This document shows positions 43,509 through 52,623 of a stretch of 64,000 bases of DNA, one piece after another. The notes beneath the pieces are model-generated. The model ran no database searches, had not been told where the DNA came from, and was given only the letters and a program-made list of their open reading frames with translations. Within the stretch, counting starts at the first letter, position 1, and each line of letters opens with the position of its first letter. The stretch comes from Candidatus Obscuribacterales bacterium (GTDB lineage: Bacteria; Cyanobacteriota; Vampirovibrionia; Obscuribacterales; Obscuribacteraceae). Where the stretch lies: NCBI GenBank assembly GCA_019752635.1, contig JAIELX010000081.1, forward strand, positions 1-64,000, read 5' to 3'. The position numbers and the translations under genes are program-made.

Positions 43509-43683
43509 CAATTCACTCTCTAACCCGACTTTGATGTTACTTCTTTGGTTTGGAGACCTTCGCGATACCTATAATTGTGCCCGGCCGCGGCAAAAACAGT
43601 CTACAGATTCTAGCATAGGCAACCGTACCGAGATTGCAACGCAAGGGATACCGGCGCTTTCCGGCACAAACGCAATCTGAACG

Positions 43684-44484
43684 CTATTCCAACACGGTGA
43701 GCGCATCACCGACGTTGATCACACCATTGCTTTCGTGTGCAAGATTCTGGCCAAAGTTTATCTTTCCATCAATCTTACGAAACCCCGCAAGCGTCCGCAG
43801 CGGCTCTTTGCCGATGGAGGCGTCTTCTTGATCGATAGTTACGATGACGCATCGCGTACAGGGCTTAACCACACGAAAAACGATGTCGTTAATACTGAAC
43901 CGCTTCCATGAATCCTCTTCAAACGGTCCACAGCCCTCAATCACCAGATTGGGACGAAACCGATTCATCAGGACGGGAAACTCAAGTTTCTCGTTCAAGT
44001 CATCCAATGACCCTTGCGAGATCATCATAAGCGGATACTGATCATTAAACCGGGAAACAAACTCTCTGTCAGGCAGGCGTTCCTCATCGACCCTGCGCCG
44101 AAAATCTTCTTTCATCATAACCAAGCGGCATTTACCGCCAAGGTACTTCTCGAACCATTCAGCAGCAGCATCACCCTGGTCGATTGCCGAGCATTCCTGC
44201 CCCCATACAATGCCTTTGGTGACTGGTCCGTCCTGAAGAGCACAGACTCTAAGCCCATCCATATCGGGCGCATCGAGCGACAGCGAGTTATCAGGATTTA
44301 CTCGCGTCTTGATCAATGCCATAGAGGCAAAATCGCGTTGCGTAATTTGATGACCATCTTCTTTGACCAACATCCAGGCCCTGTCGTGCTTGAAGCCTTT
44401 TTCGACCAGTTCCGCGGAATCGACAGTGATCCCGCCGCAGCTCTTGATCGGATAATAGTGAATGGCTGAAACTTTGATACTCAT
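43684..44484 (-). CDS. MOSC-domain protein (YcbX-like, molybdenum cofactor dependent)
   Basis: This 266-residue protein has the MOSC N-terminal beta-barrel (VSAIHYYPIKSCGGITVDSA) and the MOSC domain with VLMNRFRPNLVIEGCGPFEE and VVKPCTRCVIVTIDQEDASI. The conserved Cys there binds the molybdenum cofactor in the mARC/YcbX group. These enzymes reduce N-hydroxylated bases and amidoximes. The 2Fe-2S ferredoxin domain fused in E. coli YcbX is absent. It has its own minus-strand unit, divergent from the phosphoribosyltransferase gene. Confidence 0.87.
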   Translation of the reverse strand: MSIKVSAIHYYPIKSCGGITVDSAELVEKGFKHDRAWMLVKEDGHQITQRDFASMALIKTRVNPDNSLSLDAPDMDGLRVCALQDGPVTKGIVWGQECSAIDQGDAAAEWFEKYLGGKCRLVMMKEDFRRRVDEERLPDREFVSRFNDQYPLMMISQGSLDDLNEKLEFPVLMNRFRPNLVIEGCGPFEEDSWKRFSINDIVFRVVKPCTRCVIVTIDQEDASIGKEPLRTLAGFRKIDGKINFGQNLAHESNGVINVGDALTVLE

Positions 44485-44544
44485 GGATGCACATTGCTCG
44501 CTATGTCGTCGGGTCCTGAGGATAACACGAGGGAGATTCTAAAG

Positions 44545-45252
44545 ATGGTGGTCTTTAAAGACCGAGTTCATGCAGGACAATTGCTGGCAACCACCCTCAT
44601 GATGGTGCAAAAACGCCACCGCAGCGACTTGGAGACCGTTATCGTCGCATTGCCGCGAGGCGGAGTGCCCGTTGCGATGCGTCTGGCCGAGCGGCTGGGT
44701 GCTCCGATAGACGTTCTGGTTTCAAAGAAAATCGGTGCCCCGGACCAGCCAGAATTCGCTATCGGAGCTGTATCGTCCAGCGGTGTCACAGTAACGAACC
44801 CGGGGCTGAGCGCAGATTACCTGAACCAAGTGCGCGATTTCATAGAACAAGAACGAGTCCGACTCTTGAGAGTCACGCGCGACCAGGAAGACGCTTTTCG
44901 CGCCGACAGCGGCATAACGCAGCTGGACCTGCACGACAAACGAGTCATAGTTGTAGACGACGGCATTGCCACAGGCATGACGATGCTGGCGGCGCTGCGA
45001 TCAGTGAAAGAACTCGGCGCATCGTATGTGATACTAGCGTCACCGGTAATCGCAAGGGACACTCTGCGAAAATTGCATCTTGAATGCGATCTTGCCATTG
45101 CTGTCACTGTACCGGAGAAGTTGAGTTCAATTGGCGACTTTTACGAAGACTTTCGGCAAGTCGACGAGAAAGATATGACCAGAGATCTTAGGGAATTGCA
45201 TCAAATCCCGCAATTGAATATTGAACCGCCCAATGCTTCAGCCGATCACTGA
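44545..45252 (+). CDS. Phosphoribosyltransferase-family protein
   Basis: This protein of about 235 residues has the PRPP-binding loop VIVVDDGIATGMTM and the type I PRTase fold, with IVALPRGGVPVAMRLAERLG as the hood region. The layout, including the K-K-I-G-A-P-D-Q-P-E-F-A-I-G-A segment, matches the putative phosphoribosyltransferase group often encoded next to hydrolases or erythromycin esterases, whose substrate is unknown. ATG 44545 is chosen because GAGGGAG lies nine bases upstream; the frame also has ATG 44503 and TTG 44494. Confidence 0.82.
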   Translation: MVVFKDRVHAGQLLATTLMMVQKRHRSDLETVIVALPRGGVPVAMRLAERLGAPIDVLVSKKIGAPDQPEFAIGAVSSSGVTVTNPGLSADYLNQVRDFIEQERVRLLRVTRDQEDAFRADSGITQLDLHDKRVIVVDDGIATGMTMLAALRSVKELGASYVILASPVIARDTLRKLHLECDLAIAVTVPEKLSSIGDFYEDFRQVDEKDMTRDLRELHQIPQLNIEPPNASADH

Positions 45253-45300
45253 TGCTAAACTTTGTCCTCAAGTGGCTTAGCCCATTCGGCGGAATGAGAT

Positions 45301-46176
45301 ATGAATAACCCGTTCCTGGATACCCTGTATCGCCTTCTGATGACTCCCGTCTTGCCAATAGGCAAAACGGTAATCACCGTCTGGATGCTTGTTTACGTCG
45401 CTATCTTACTGGTATTGCTCATCGTGGCAACCAGAACAGTGCGTGACCGCATCGTCTATCCGACGCTGGCCAAGAGTTCGTTGGATGCAGGCGCTCAAAA
45501 CTCCATCGGTCTGGTTCTACACTACATAACCGTCGGCATCGGCGCGATGATCATTTTGAACACAGCCGGCATCGAAACTACAGCGCTCACCGTAGCGGCC
45601 GGTGCCGTGGGCTTGGGATTAAGCCTTGGTCTGCAAACGGTCGCAAAGAATTTCGTCGGGGGTGTGATACTGCTGTTCGAACGCCCGATTCGACCGGGAG
45701 ATCGAATTCAGATTGCCGGTGTTACCGGTGATGTCACAAAAATCGCACTACGCTCGACCACCGTCAAAACCGGCGAGCAAACCGAAGTGGTTATTCCCAA
45801 CGGCGATTTCATGAACGAGAAGATCACAAATTGGACTGGCCGACTAGCCGTTGTCAGCGTTCCGATCAGCGTGCCGGCAGAACTGGAACAGGAATCTGTT
45901 TCGAAGCTGCTCATGGACGTTGCTGCCGCCAATGCCAAAGTTGTAGCCGAACCTCCGCCCCAAGTCTGGCTCGATTCCTTCAACGACAAAAGTTTGAATT
46001 ATGTGTTGCGTGCCACCACAGCGGATCTCGCTGCAGCAAACGGCATTCTCAAAAGCGAGTTGAACGTGGAAATCTACAGGCTGCTTCGTCACCAGATTCA
46101 GACAGTAAAAAACAAGGAATCGCTTGCTTCACAAGAGATTCGCCTTACTCTTGAAAAACCCCCGGCCAAAGCGTGA
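45301..46176 (+). CDS. Small-conductance mechanosensitive channel (MscS family)
   Basis: This 291-residue channel has three membrane segments (about 20-42, 71-88 and 92-118). The third holds the pore helix (TVAAGAVGLGLSLGLQTVAK), Gly/Ala-rich as usual. The beta domain has ILLFERPIRPGDRIQIAGVT and VVIPNGDFMNEKITNW. It would open under membrane tension and protect against osmotic shock. It follows the phosphoribosyltransferase gene by 48 bases. The length is normal for MscS (about 286). Confidence 0.93.
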   Translation: MNNPFLDTLYRLLMTPVLPIGKTVITVWMLVYVAILLVLLIVATRTVRDRIVYPTLAKSSLDAGAQNSIGLVLHYITVGIGAMIILNTAGIETTALTVAAGAVGLGLSLGLQTVAKNFVGGVILLFERPIRPGDRIQIAGVTGDVTKIALRSTTVKTGEQTEVVIPNGDFMNEKITNWTGRLAVVSVPISVPAELEQESVSKLLMDVAAANAKVVAEPPPQVWLDSFNDKSLNYVLRATTADLAAANGILKSELNVEIYRLLRHQIQTVKNKESLASQEIRLTLEKPPAKA

Positions 46177-46230
46177 CAGTAGAAAACTACGTGCGCAGCA
46201 GATGCTGGCCACGGTGGTCATACCGAATAG

Positions 46231-48093
46231 CTAACCGACTTCGACAGCTTCAGGCGTTAAGGCCTTATCCGTCTCAACTAACTCCGGCACTGCCGTTTCA
46301 ACGCGAATACAGCGCGAACGCCCTACTGCAGACTGAACTGAATCCATAATTACGACAATATTCCCCGGAGCAATGAATCCTTCGGCCAGCGATCGCTCGA
46401 TGGTTAAGGGGTGCATGCGCTCCATGTCGTCCCCCTCAAGGTGCAAAGGATACACGCCCCACAGCAGCATCATCTGCCGACAAACCTTCGCGTCGGAGGA
46501 ACTAGCAATGATCAACGTTGGTTTGCGAAGCCGGGAAACCAAACGCGCGCTGGCACCACTGAAGGACGGCACAATAATTGCGGCGGCACCAATGTCCGCA
46601 GCCAAAGTGGTGGCAGCAGCCGTAATCGCCTCGATGATATCGCGGCGCGATTCACTCTCATCGAACTTCGACCGAGAATCCATTGCCTCAGCTTTCTGAA
46701 TGATGCGGCACATTGTCTCAACGGTTTCCAATGCATACTTTCCGACAGCAGTTTCGTTGGAGAGCATCACTGCATCTGTTCCGTCGATAATCGCATTGGC
46801 AACGTCGCTTGCTTCGGCGCGCGTCGGACGGGGAGCATTTACCATCGAGTCCAGCATTTGAGTCGCAGTGATCACAGGACGTGCAGCAATTATTGCCTGT
46901 CCGATGATTTGCTTTTGAATCAACGGTACATCTTCCGACTGAAACTCTACGCCCAAATCGCCCCTGGCGACCATGACACCATCGGCAACACCAAGAATCT
47001 CCTGGAGAGTGCGCACGGCTTCACGAGTTTCAATCTTAGCAACAACAGGGGTCCGACTGCCATGCTGGCGCAAGAACTCTTTTACCTCAACGACATCCGC
47101 AGCAGTCTGAATGAACGACGCTGCAACAATGTCTACTTCGCACTCAATCCCGAAGAGCAGGTCCTTGCGATCCTTCGGAGTCAGAACTGAAATATGGATA
47201 TAAGAACCGGGGAAGTTAACACCTTTGCGAGAAGACAGTGTGCCACCTACCTTCACCCGAGCCATCAATCCTTCGGGGGTTACGTCTTCAACAGCAGCTT
47301 CGATGCGTCCATCATCGATCAGGATAGTTGCCCCGGGTTTTATGTCCTCAAGCAATCTTTCATAGCCGACATAACACAGCTCCTGATTGCAGGGTCCATC
47401 GCCGGGAAGCAGACGAAGAACTGTGCCGGTCTCCAGCTCCACTTTGCCGCCAGTCACTTCGCCAATGCGAATTTTCGGGCCTTGAATGTCCTGCAAGACC
47501 CCGACGGTGGTCTGCAGCTGGTCAGCCACACGTCGAACACGCTCAATAGCCTCCCTGTGATCTTTCAATGCACCATGCGAGAAATTGATGCGAAAGATAT
47601 TCACACCGGCCAATATCATTTTGGACACCATCTCATCGGTTGAGCAAGAAGGTCCCAGAGTGGCTACAATTTTGGTCTTCTTGTAGCGTCCGCTAAATCG
47701 CCCAAATTCGGTCTTGGGGCGACGAAGCAAGCGCTGCGTGTTGAGCAGGCGATTGAGCTGATAGCTTGTGACATAGCCGAGCTCGATCAGGATCTCGCCA
47801 AAGCGCCGATTACTCTTTTCCTGAGCCGCAGTGGCATTGGCTAACTGCTCCTGACTTATAAACCCCTGACTGAGCAAAAGCGACCCGATAAATTGGTGCG
47901 ATAAGTGCTTGCTCAAAATCGAGTCAAGCTGTTCAATCGTGATTAGCCCCATCGAAAGTAGAATCTCGCCGATGCGGAGATGAGGCTTGTCGCTTTGAAC
48001 CATCAGTGCGGAATTTACTTGCTCCGAGGTTACATAACCTTTGGAAACCAGCAGTTCGCCAATGATGCGATTGTCATCATACGTTGCAGACAT
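46231..48093 (-). CDS. pyk: Pyruvate kinase with N-terminal MshEN-like repeats (fusion)
   Basis: This protein of about 620 residues catalyses PEP + ADP to pyruvate + ATP. Residues from about 135 to the end form a full pyruvate kinase: KIVATLGPSC, FRINFSHG, LQDIQGPKIR, VAKIETREAV, VARGDLGVEF, ATQMLDSM. The first 120 residues are four repeats of about 29 residues (about 10-33, 40-63, 68-91, 97-120), each with x-x-G-E-x-L-L-x-x-G-x-x-x-x-x-Q-L. These follow the MshEN motif RLGxxLVxxGxxxxxxLxxxLxxQ, known as a cyclic-di-GMP binding fold in type II secretion and MshE ATPases. The Arg is kept in repeats 2 and 4 and replaced (Ile, Phe) in 1 and 3. ATG 48093 is preferred over GTG 48099. There is no frameshift between the parts. 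The regulatory meaning is inference. Confidence 0.88.
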   Translation of the reverse strand: MSATYDDNRIIGELLVSKGYVTSEQVNSALMVQSDKPHLRIGEILLSMGLITIEQLDSILSKHLSHQFIGSLLLSQGFISQEQLANATAAQEKSNRRFGEILIELGYVTSYQLNRLLNTQRLLRRPKTEFGRFSGRYKKTKIVATLGPSCSTDEMVSKMILAGVNIFRINFSHGALKDHREAIERVRRVADQLQTTVGVLQDIQGPKIRIGEVTGGKVELETGTVLRLLPGDGPCNQELCYVGYERLLEDIKPGATILIDDGRIEAAVEDVTPEGLMARVKVGGTLSSRKGVNFPGSYIHISVLTPKDRKDLLFGIECEVDIVAASFIQTAADVVEVKEFLRQHGSRTPVVAKIETREAVRTLQEILGVADGVMVARGDLGVEFQSEDVPLIQKQIIGQAIIAARPVITATQMLDSMVNAPRPTRAEASDVANAIIDGTDAVMLSNETAVGKYALETVETMCRIIQKAEAMDSRSKFDESESRRDIIEAITAAATTLAADIGAAAIIVPSFSGASARLVSRLRKPTLIIASSSDAKVCRQMMLLWGVYPLHLEGDDMERMHPLTIERSLAEGFIAPGNIVVIMDSVQSAVGRSRCIRVETAVPELVETDKALTPEAVEVG

Positions 48094-48236
48094 ATTCACG
48101 CTCTTTTCTTACAGCTACGCCAATTCGGACCATCTTTGATCATCCCCGGCGATTCCAAAATTGAAACGGGAGGTTCGCGTGATGAATCCGGCAGTCACGA
48201 GGCATAATACTGGCGATACTCGCTAAGGATGTTGGC

Positions 48237-48851
48237 ATGATGAAACAACTGGTTGCATTTAGCTGCTTGTGCTGGTTTTTTGGACCATCCGCCGGTGGCG
48301 GTGCAGTTTTTGCTCAAGGGCAAGGCGAAAGCGACCTGCGGGGACGCATGGAAAGCCGCCGGGCTGAGGTCGCCCCCGTGGATGAGAGCGAGGCCGAGAC
48401 AGGACCGCGCAGCAAATTTCCGGGGATGGGCAGCATCGATGCCTGGCGCAGCTCGCTGCCGGAGTTACGGGCGGGCAACCGCTGCATGAAAGAGAAACAG
48501 TGGGACGAAGCAATCGCGCACTATAAGGCATCAGTTGACCTGTACGAGTATCAGCCTCGCTGCTGGTTGCAGATGGGCAGAGCCCTGCAACGCAAGGGCG
48601 CCGATGTGGCGGATCAGGAGAAGTGCTTTCGCAAGGCCCTGAAACTCGACCAGACCAACTGGCACTCATGGAAAGAACTCGCCAATATCTTGTACATGAC
48701 GAAGCGATACGGAGAGGCGCGCGAATCACTAGCTAGCGCCATTCAATTGAATCCGCCGCCGCAAGGGAAACAAGAGCTTGAACGCATGATCAAGGACGTC
48801 GATTCAGCGCAGAGGGGCGCGGATACCAGCGGTCGCAATACAGGAGACTGA
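48237..48851 (+). CDS. Secreted TPR protein
   Basis: This 204-residue protein has a signal peptide (about 1-30, SCLCWFFGPSAGGGAVFAQG), then a Glu/Arg-rich linker. Two to three TPRs follow (about 80-180), with CMKEKQWDEAIAHYKASVDL and KALKLDQTNWHSWKELANIL. It is probably periplasmic. AAGGA lies about eight bases before ATG 48237. The rtcA gene begins three bases after its stop, so the two are co-transcribed. Confidence 0.72.
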   Translation: MMKQLVAFSCLCWFFGPSAGGGAVFAQGQGESDLRGRMESRRAEVAPVDESEAETGPRSKFPGMGSIDAWRSSLPELRAGNRCMKEKQWDEAIAHYKASVDLYEYQPRCWLQMGRALQRKGADVADQEKCFRKALKLDQTNWHSWKELANILYMTKRYGEARESLASAIQLNPPPQGKQELERMIKDVDSAQRGADTSGRNTGD

Positions 48852-48854
48852 GCA

Positions 48855-49880
48855 GTGCTCCACATAGACGGCTCTCACGGCGAGGGCGGTGGACAGATCA
48901 TCCGCACGTCTTTGGCGCTATCACTTATTACAGGAAAGCCGTTTCGTGCAGACAATGTAAGAGCCGGTCGGGAGAAACCGGGGCTACAGAAACAGCACCT
49001 CATGTCCATTACGGCAGCGGCAGCGATCGGCGGTGCCGAAACATCGGGTGCCAAGCTCGGCTCAAAACAGTTCACCTTTCACCCCGGCAAGATCGAACCA
49101 GGCGAATATCAGTTTCGCATTGGCACTGCCGGTAGTACCGGACTTGTCATGCAAACGATACTGCCTCCTTTGCTGACTTGCAGTGCCGCCAGCACGATTA
49201 CGATAGAAGGCGGCACCCACAATCCATGGGCACCGCCGTTTGACTTTCTCGAGCACACGTTTCTGCCCGCCCTTGGCATGGCCGGACCGCAAGTGACTCC
49301 TGCTTTGTCTCAATATGGCTTCTACCCCCTCGGGGGCGGCGAAGTAGTCTACAGGATTGTGCCGCAAGAACTACGCCCATTTCACCTGGACGCCGTAACG
49401 GCGGAATACCGGATGGTCTGCCGCGTTGCCGTTGTTAACTTACCGATTCACATTGCAGAACGCGAAAGGGAAACATTGCTGCACGAATTGCCCGAGCTAA
49501 CCGCGAAAGGAAACAGAATCGACATCATCCAGCCCGTCAATTGCAAGGGACAAGGGAACTACATAGCGCTGCACATAGAACGGGGAGCTCTGGTAGAAAC
49601 AGTCACCGCGATCGGCGGCAAGGGGATTCGCGCCGAAGAAGTGGCAAAATCCGTAGCAAGCGAGGCTAAGGCTTACCTCAAAAGCGGTGCCCCTGTAGGC
49701 GAACACCTGGCGGATCAACTGCTCATTCCAATGGCGTTAGCTGGCGGCGGCAGCTACGTCACCGGCGAATTGACAATGCACACCCGCACAAACATTGAAG
49801 TAATCAAGAAATTTCTGGAAATTGAAATCAAAACAGCGACGCTTACCAAAGGACTCACCCGCATTGAGATTGGCCGTTAG
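48855..49880 (+). CDS. rtcA: RNA 3'-terminal phosphate cyclase
   Basis: RtcA converts RNA 3'-phosphate ends to 2',3'-cyclic phosphates using ATP. The 341 residues match the family length. Key motifs are DGSHGEGGGQIIRTSLALSL at the N-terminus, AGSTGLVMQTILPPLL, and the catalytic His in GEHLADQLLIPMAL (His is adenylylated). The GTG start at 48855 is supported by AGGAGA about eight bases upstream, which lies within the last codons of the preceding TPR gene. No rtcB or rtcR partner is visible in the window. Confidence 0.94.
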   Translation: MLHIDGSHGEGGGQIIRTSLALSLITGKPFRADNVRAGREKPGLQKQHLMSITAAAAIGGAETSGAKLGSKQFTFHPGKIEPGEYQFRIGTAGSTGLVMQTILPPLLTCSAASTITIEGGTHNPWAPPFDFLEHTFLPALGMAGPQVTPALSQYGFYPLGGGEVVYRIVPQELRPFHLDAVTAEYRMVCRVAVVNLPIHIAERERETLLHELPELTAKGNRIDIIQPVNCKGQGNYIALHIERGALVETVTAIGGKGIRAEEVAKSVASEAKAYLKSGAPVGEHLADQLLIPMALAGGGSYVTGELTMHTRTNIEVIKKFLEIEIKTATLTKGLTRIEIGR

Positions 49881-49907
49881 TGGACCTCCAATGGGGCTGA
49901 AGCCGCG

Positions 49908-52445
49908 CTATCGTTGTCCTCGGCGCCGTTGCACGATTCCCAGCTTGCCCATAATGTCTGACATTGCGCCATGATTTCCAGCTTTGCTATACACCTTCAG
50001 CATTTGCTGATAGCACCCTTCCGCCTCGTCCCAGCGATCCTGCACAGTGTAAAGCTCGCCCAACCGTTCCAGGTACATCAGAACGTCTTTGTGATGCGAA
50101 CCATGTTTTCTTTCCACTGCCTGCAGCACCGAACGATACAAGTGCCCTGCTCGCACAAACTTGCGGTCGGCCTCGTATACCTGAGCAAGCTGAGTCTGCG
50201 TTTGCCACAAACGCGGGTCGTCCTCGCCGAAAGTTTCCGCTTTTTCTAAGGCTAGCAAGTAAAAGCGTTCGGCCTCAGCATGCCGCTTCAGCATGAACTG
50301 CTTTTCGGCCATGGCCATATTCTTCTCCCACATCATGGTTACAATCATGGGGTTGACCGGCGGGTCTTCCGGAACAAAGACAGTCGGATCCGGCTCCAGG
50401 GGCGCGCGCTCATCCGGTTTGGGTCTCAAAATCGAACTTTGCCGCAAAGCAGGTTGAGCCGGTTGCTCCTTTGGTGGCGTCGGCGATGCTCCCGAGTCCG
50501 ACTTACCCAACAGAAGCTCTTCCAACGGGGGACGATCCGGTCGCTGCCACGGTCTGATCGGTTTGCGAGAAGCCTCGTCAAGTCCACCTTTACCAATGCG
50601 CATCACCGGTTTAGAATCCAACGGCTGATCCGCGTCAGCCATACCGGGTCTGATTGGTGTTCGATTACGCGGCGAGATGTCGCCTCTGAGCGCCCCTGGC
50701 GGCTGGAGGGCTCTTTCCGTGCGCACCGCGGACAGGTCTGTCTCGCTTACGCCTTTCTGCATGCTGCCAGTTTTCTTTCCTGGTTTTTGAACGCCCGAGG
50801 TCTTTTTGACCTTTGGCAGTGGTGCAGCGGTCCTCGCCTCCTCTTCCACATCTGTAGGAGGAGGCGGCGACGGTTCGGCATACTGGTAAACCGACGGCGC
50901 GGCATCGGACTGAGCCAGGGTTTCCCGCGCCTGCTCCACCGAGGGTGCCGGCGGCTCCGGTTGAGACGGCGACGGCACCACAGGCGACGGCACCACAGGC
51001 GGCAGCACTGCTTCAACAGTGCCTTGAAGCACAGGTTCGCCGGTCCCGTCGTTCGGCCGTGAAAAGACAGGCTTTAGAATGGTGGAAGTAGTCTTCTTTC
51101 GACGCGGTGCAATGTCTCGCAGCAACGCATCTAGTCCCCCGGCAGCCACTTCAGCCGTGCTCTCGACCGGCGAGGGAGAGGGGGTGCTCACCGGAGGCGG
51201 ATTAACAACTGTTTGCGCAATAGGCTTCAAGATTGACGTGGTGGTCTTTCGGCGTGGCATCGGCTGCGAAACCTCGCCAGTGGAAGCAGCAACGACCTGA
51301 TCCGCAGTGGAAGGCGCACCGACAACAGCCGCTGTTGCCGGTGTGTCCGGTGTTGACGCCGCCGGTGCTACCGGTTGATTGAACTGCGGTTTTATGACCG
51401 TAACCGTTTTCTTCTTCGGTGCCGGTCCGAGATCTTGAAGCAACGCATTCAAGCCGCCACCACTAGCAGTGACAGCAGGATCCGCTGCCGACGGTTTCAT
51501 CACATGCGAGCCTGTCTTCTTGTTGTGAGCGACAGGCTTGGTCTCAGCCGCAGCGATCATAACTTTGTCCACAAGCTGGTCGTCCACCCCTTTGTTCTTA
51601 GATACAAAAGGTAGTGCGGCAAGTTTACAGCTGATTCGCTCGGCCGGCTCCTGGAAGTTTTGTTTCTGGGCGATTGCCAGCCCCCAGGTGTAGAGAAAAC
51701 GAGCCTGTTCCGGTTCATCGAGTGATGCATGCGCATCAGCTGTTCCCTCCAGGCACTCCACGGTGTCAACATCGCCCGTGCCGGCGGTGTTTTCAAAAAT
51801 TGCCAGAGCCTGCTCAAAATGCTGGCGACTCTCGGCAAAGCGCCCCTGAAACAGATATGTTCGCGCAACGTGATCGAGCGCCCGAGCATGATTAATGGTA
51901 AGCGGCGCAAAATGTTTGGCGAACGCCAGCAGGCAATTGAACAAATGCTCTGAAGCCAAAAGCTGCTCTTGCTCTTGCAATTCAACACCACGTTCGAAGT
52001 ATTCGTCCCATGAAAAATCTTCGCGCGGTTGAGGGACTGAACTCGGAGGCTGCAAGTCTCCGTCGGTATTCAGCTCCACATCGCCAATCAAACGTCGCAG
52101 CTGTTCTAATGTACCCTGATACTCTTGGCTGTCCGGTCCGCATAACTTCTTACGAATATCACAGGACCAACGCAGTAAACGCTCCGCCTCCGCTTCGTTT
52201 CCCAGCTGTTCATAGAGTGCCGATAAATCATGCAATGTCGCCGCCACATCAAGATTGCTTTGCCCGCAAATTTTGTGCCGAATCTCAACAACACGCCAGT
52301 AGAGCGGTTCAGCATCCATAAGCTTCCCCTGGTGCACCAGCAAGTCTGCTATGGCGGCGAGTGTGTTTGCAACCTTCACATGATGGGCACCCAGCTCCTT
52401 TTCCTGAATCTCCAGAAGCGCCTTAAGTTCCTTCGCCGTATCCAC
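49908..52445 (-). CDS. TPR protein with repeat-bearing disordered linker
   Basis: The protein is about 845 residues from GTG 52445, which is preceded by AGAGGAG with an eight-base spacing; the longer frame to 52559 lacks such a site. It has two TPR blocks (about 1-270 and 720-840) of the kinesin-light-chain type, e.g. HHVKVANTLAAIADLLVHQG and HHKDVLMYLERLGELYTVQD. Between them is a Pro/Ala/Ser-rich stretch of about 450 residues without predicted fold. This linker holds repeated basic motifs: KKTVTVIKPQF, RRKTTTSILKP, RRKKTTSTILKPVFS, and GGLNALLQDLGP / GGLDALLRDIAP. The motif copies may be docking sites for a partner. No membrane segment or signal peptide. It is convergent with rtcA. Confidence 0.78.
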   Translation of the reverse strand: MDTAKELKALLEIQEKELGAHHVKVANTLAAIADLLVHQGKLMDAEPLYWRVVEIRHKICGQSNLDVAATLHDLSALYEQLGNEAEAERLLRWSCDIRKKLCGPDSQEYQGTLEQLRRLIGDVELNTDGDLQPPSSVPQPREDFSWDEYFERGVELQEQEQLLASEHLFNCLLAFAKHFAPLTINHARALDHVARTYLFQGRFAESRQHFEQALAIFENTAGTGDVDTVECLEGTADAHASLDEPEQARFLYTWGLAIAQKQNFQEPAERISCKLAALPFVSKNKGVDDQLVDKVMIAAAETKPVAHNKKTGSHVMKPSAADPAVTASGGGLNALLQDLGPAPKKKTVTVIKPQFNQPVAPAASTPDTPATAAVVGAPSTADQVVAASTGEVSQPMPRRKTTTSILKPIAQTVVNPPPVSTPSPSPVESTAEVAAGGLDALLRDIAPRRKKTTSTILKPVFSRPNDGTGEPVLQGTVEAVLPPVVPSPVVPSPSQPEPPAPSVEQARETLAQSDAAPSVYQYAEPSPPPPTDVEEEARTAAPLPKVKKTSGVQKPGKKTGSMQKGVSETDLSAVRTERALQPPGALRGDISPRNRTPIRPGMADADQPLDSKPVMRIGKGGLDEASRKPIRPWQRPDRPPLEELLLGKSDSGASPTPPKEQPAQPALRQSSILRPKPDERAPLEPDPTVFVPEDPPVNPMIVTMMWEKNMAMAEKQFMLKRHAEAERFYLLALEKAETFGEDDPRLWQTQTQLAQVYEADRKFVRAGHLYRSVLQAVERKHGSHHKDVLMYLERLGELYTVQDRWDEAEGCYQQMLKVYSKAGNHGAMSDIMGKLGIVQRRRGQR

Positions 52446-52623
52446 CCGCGATTCTCCTCTCAAGCAACCGATGCGAGCCGCCTCCGCGCTGCATGGCACC
52501 ACCGTGCACCCATTATTCATTCCCCTTGCGGACACCAATGAAGCGCAAGTGACGATCACTCGGGGGCAGAAAGAGTCCCGAACGTAGCTTTAGTAAGTGA
52601 TGGACAGCAGGGCCTCGAAGCTA

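Noticed and set aside
50968..50997. Two direct 15-base copies of GGCGACGGCACCACA
   Set aside because: They encode a short Val-Val-Pro-Ser-Pro repeat inside the disordered linker and are explained by it, not by a mobile or CRISPR element.
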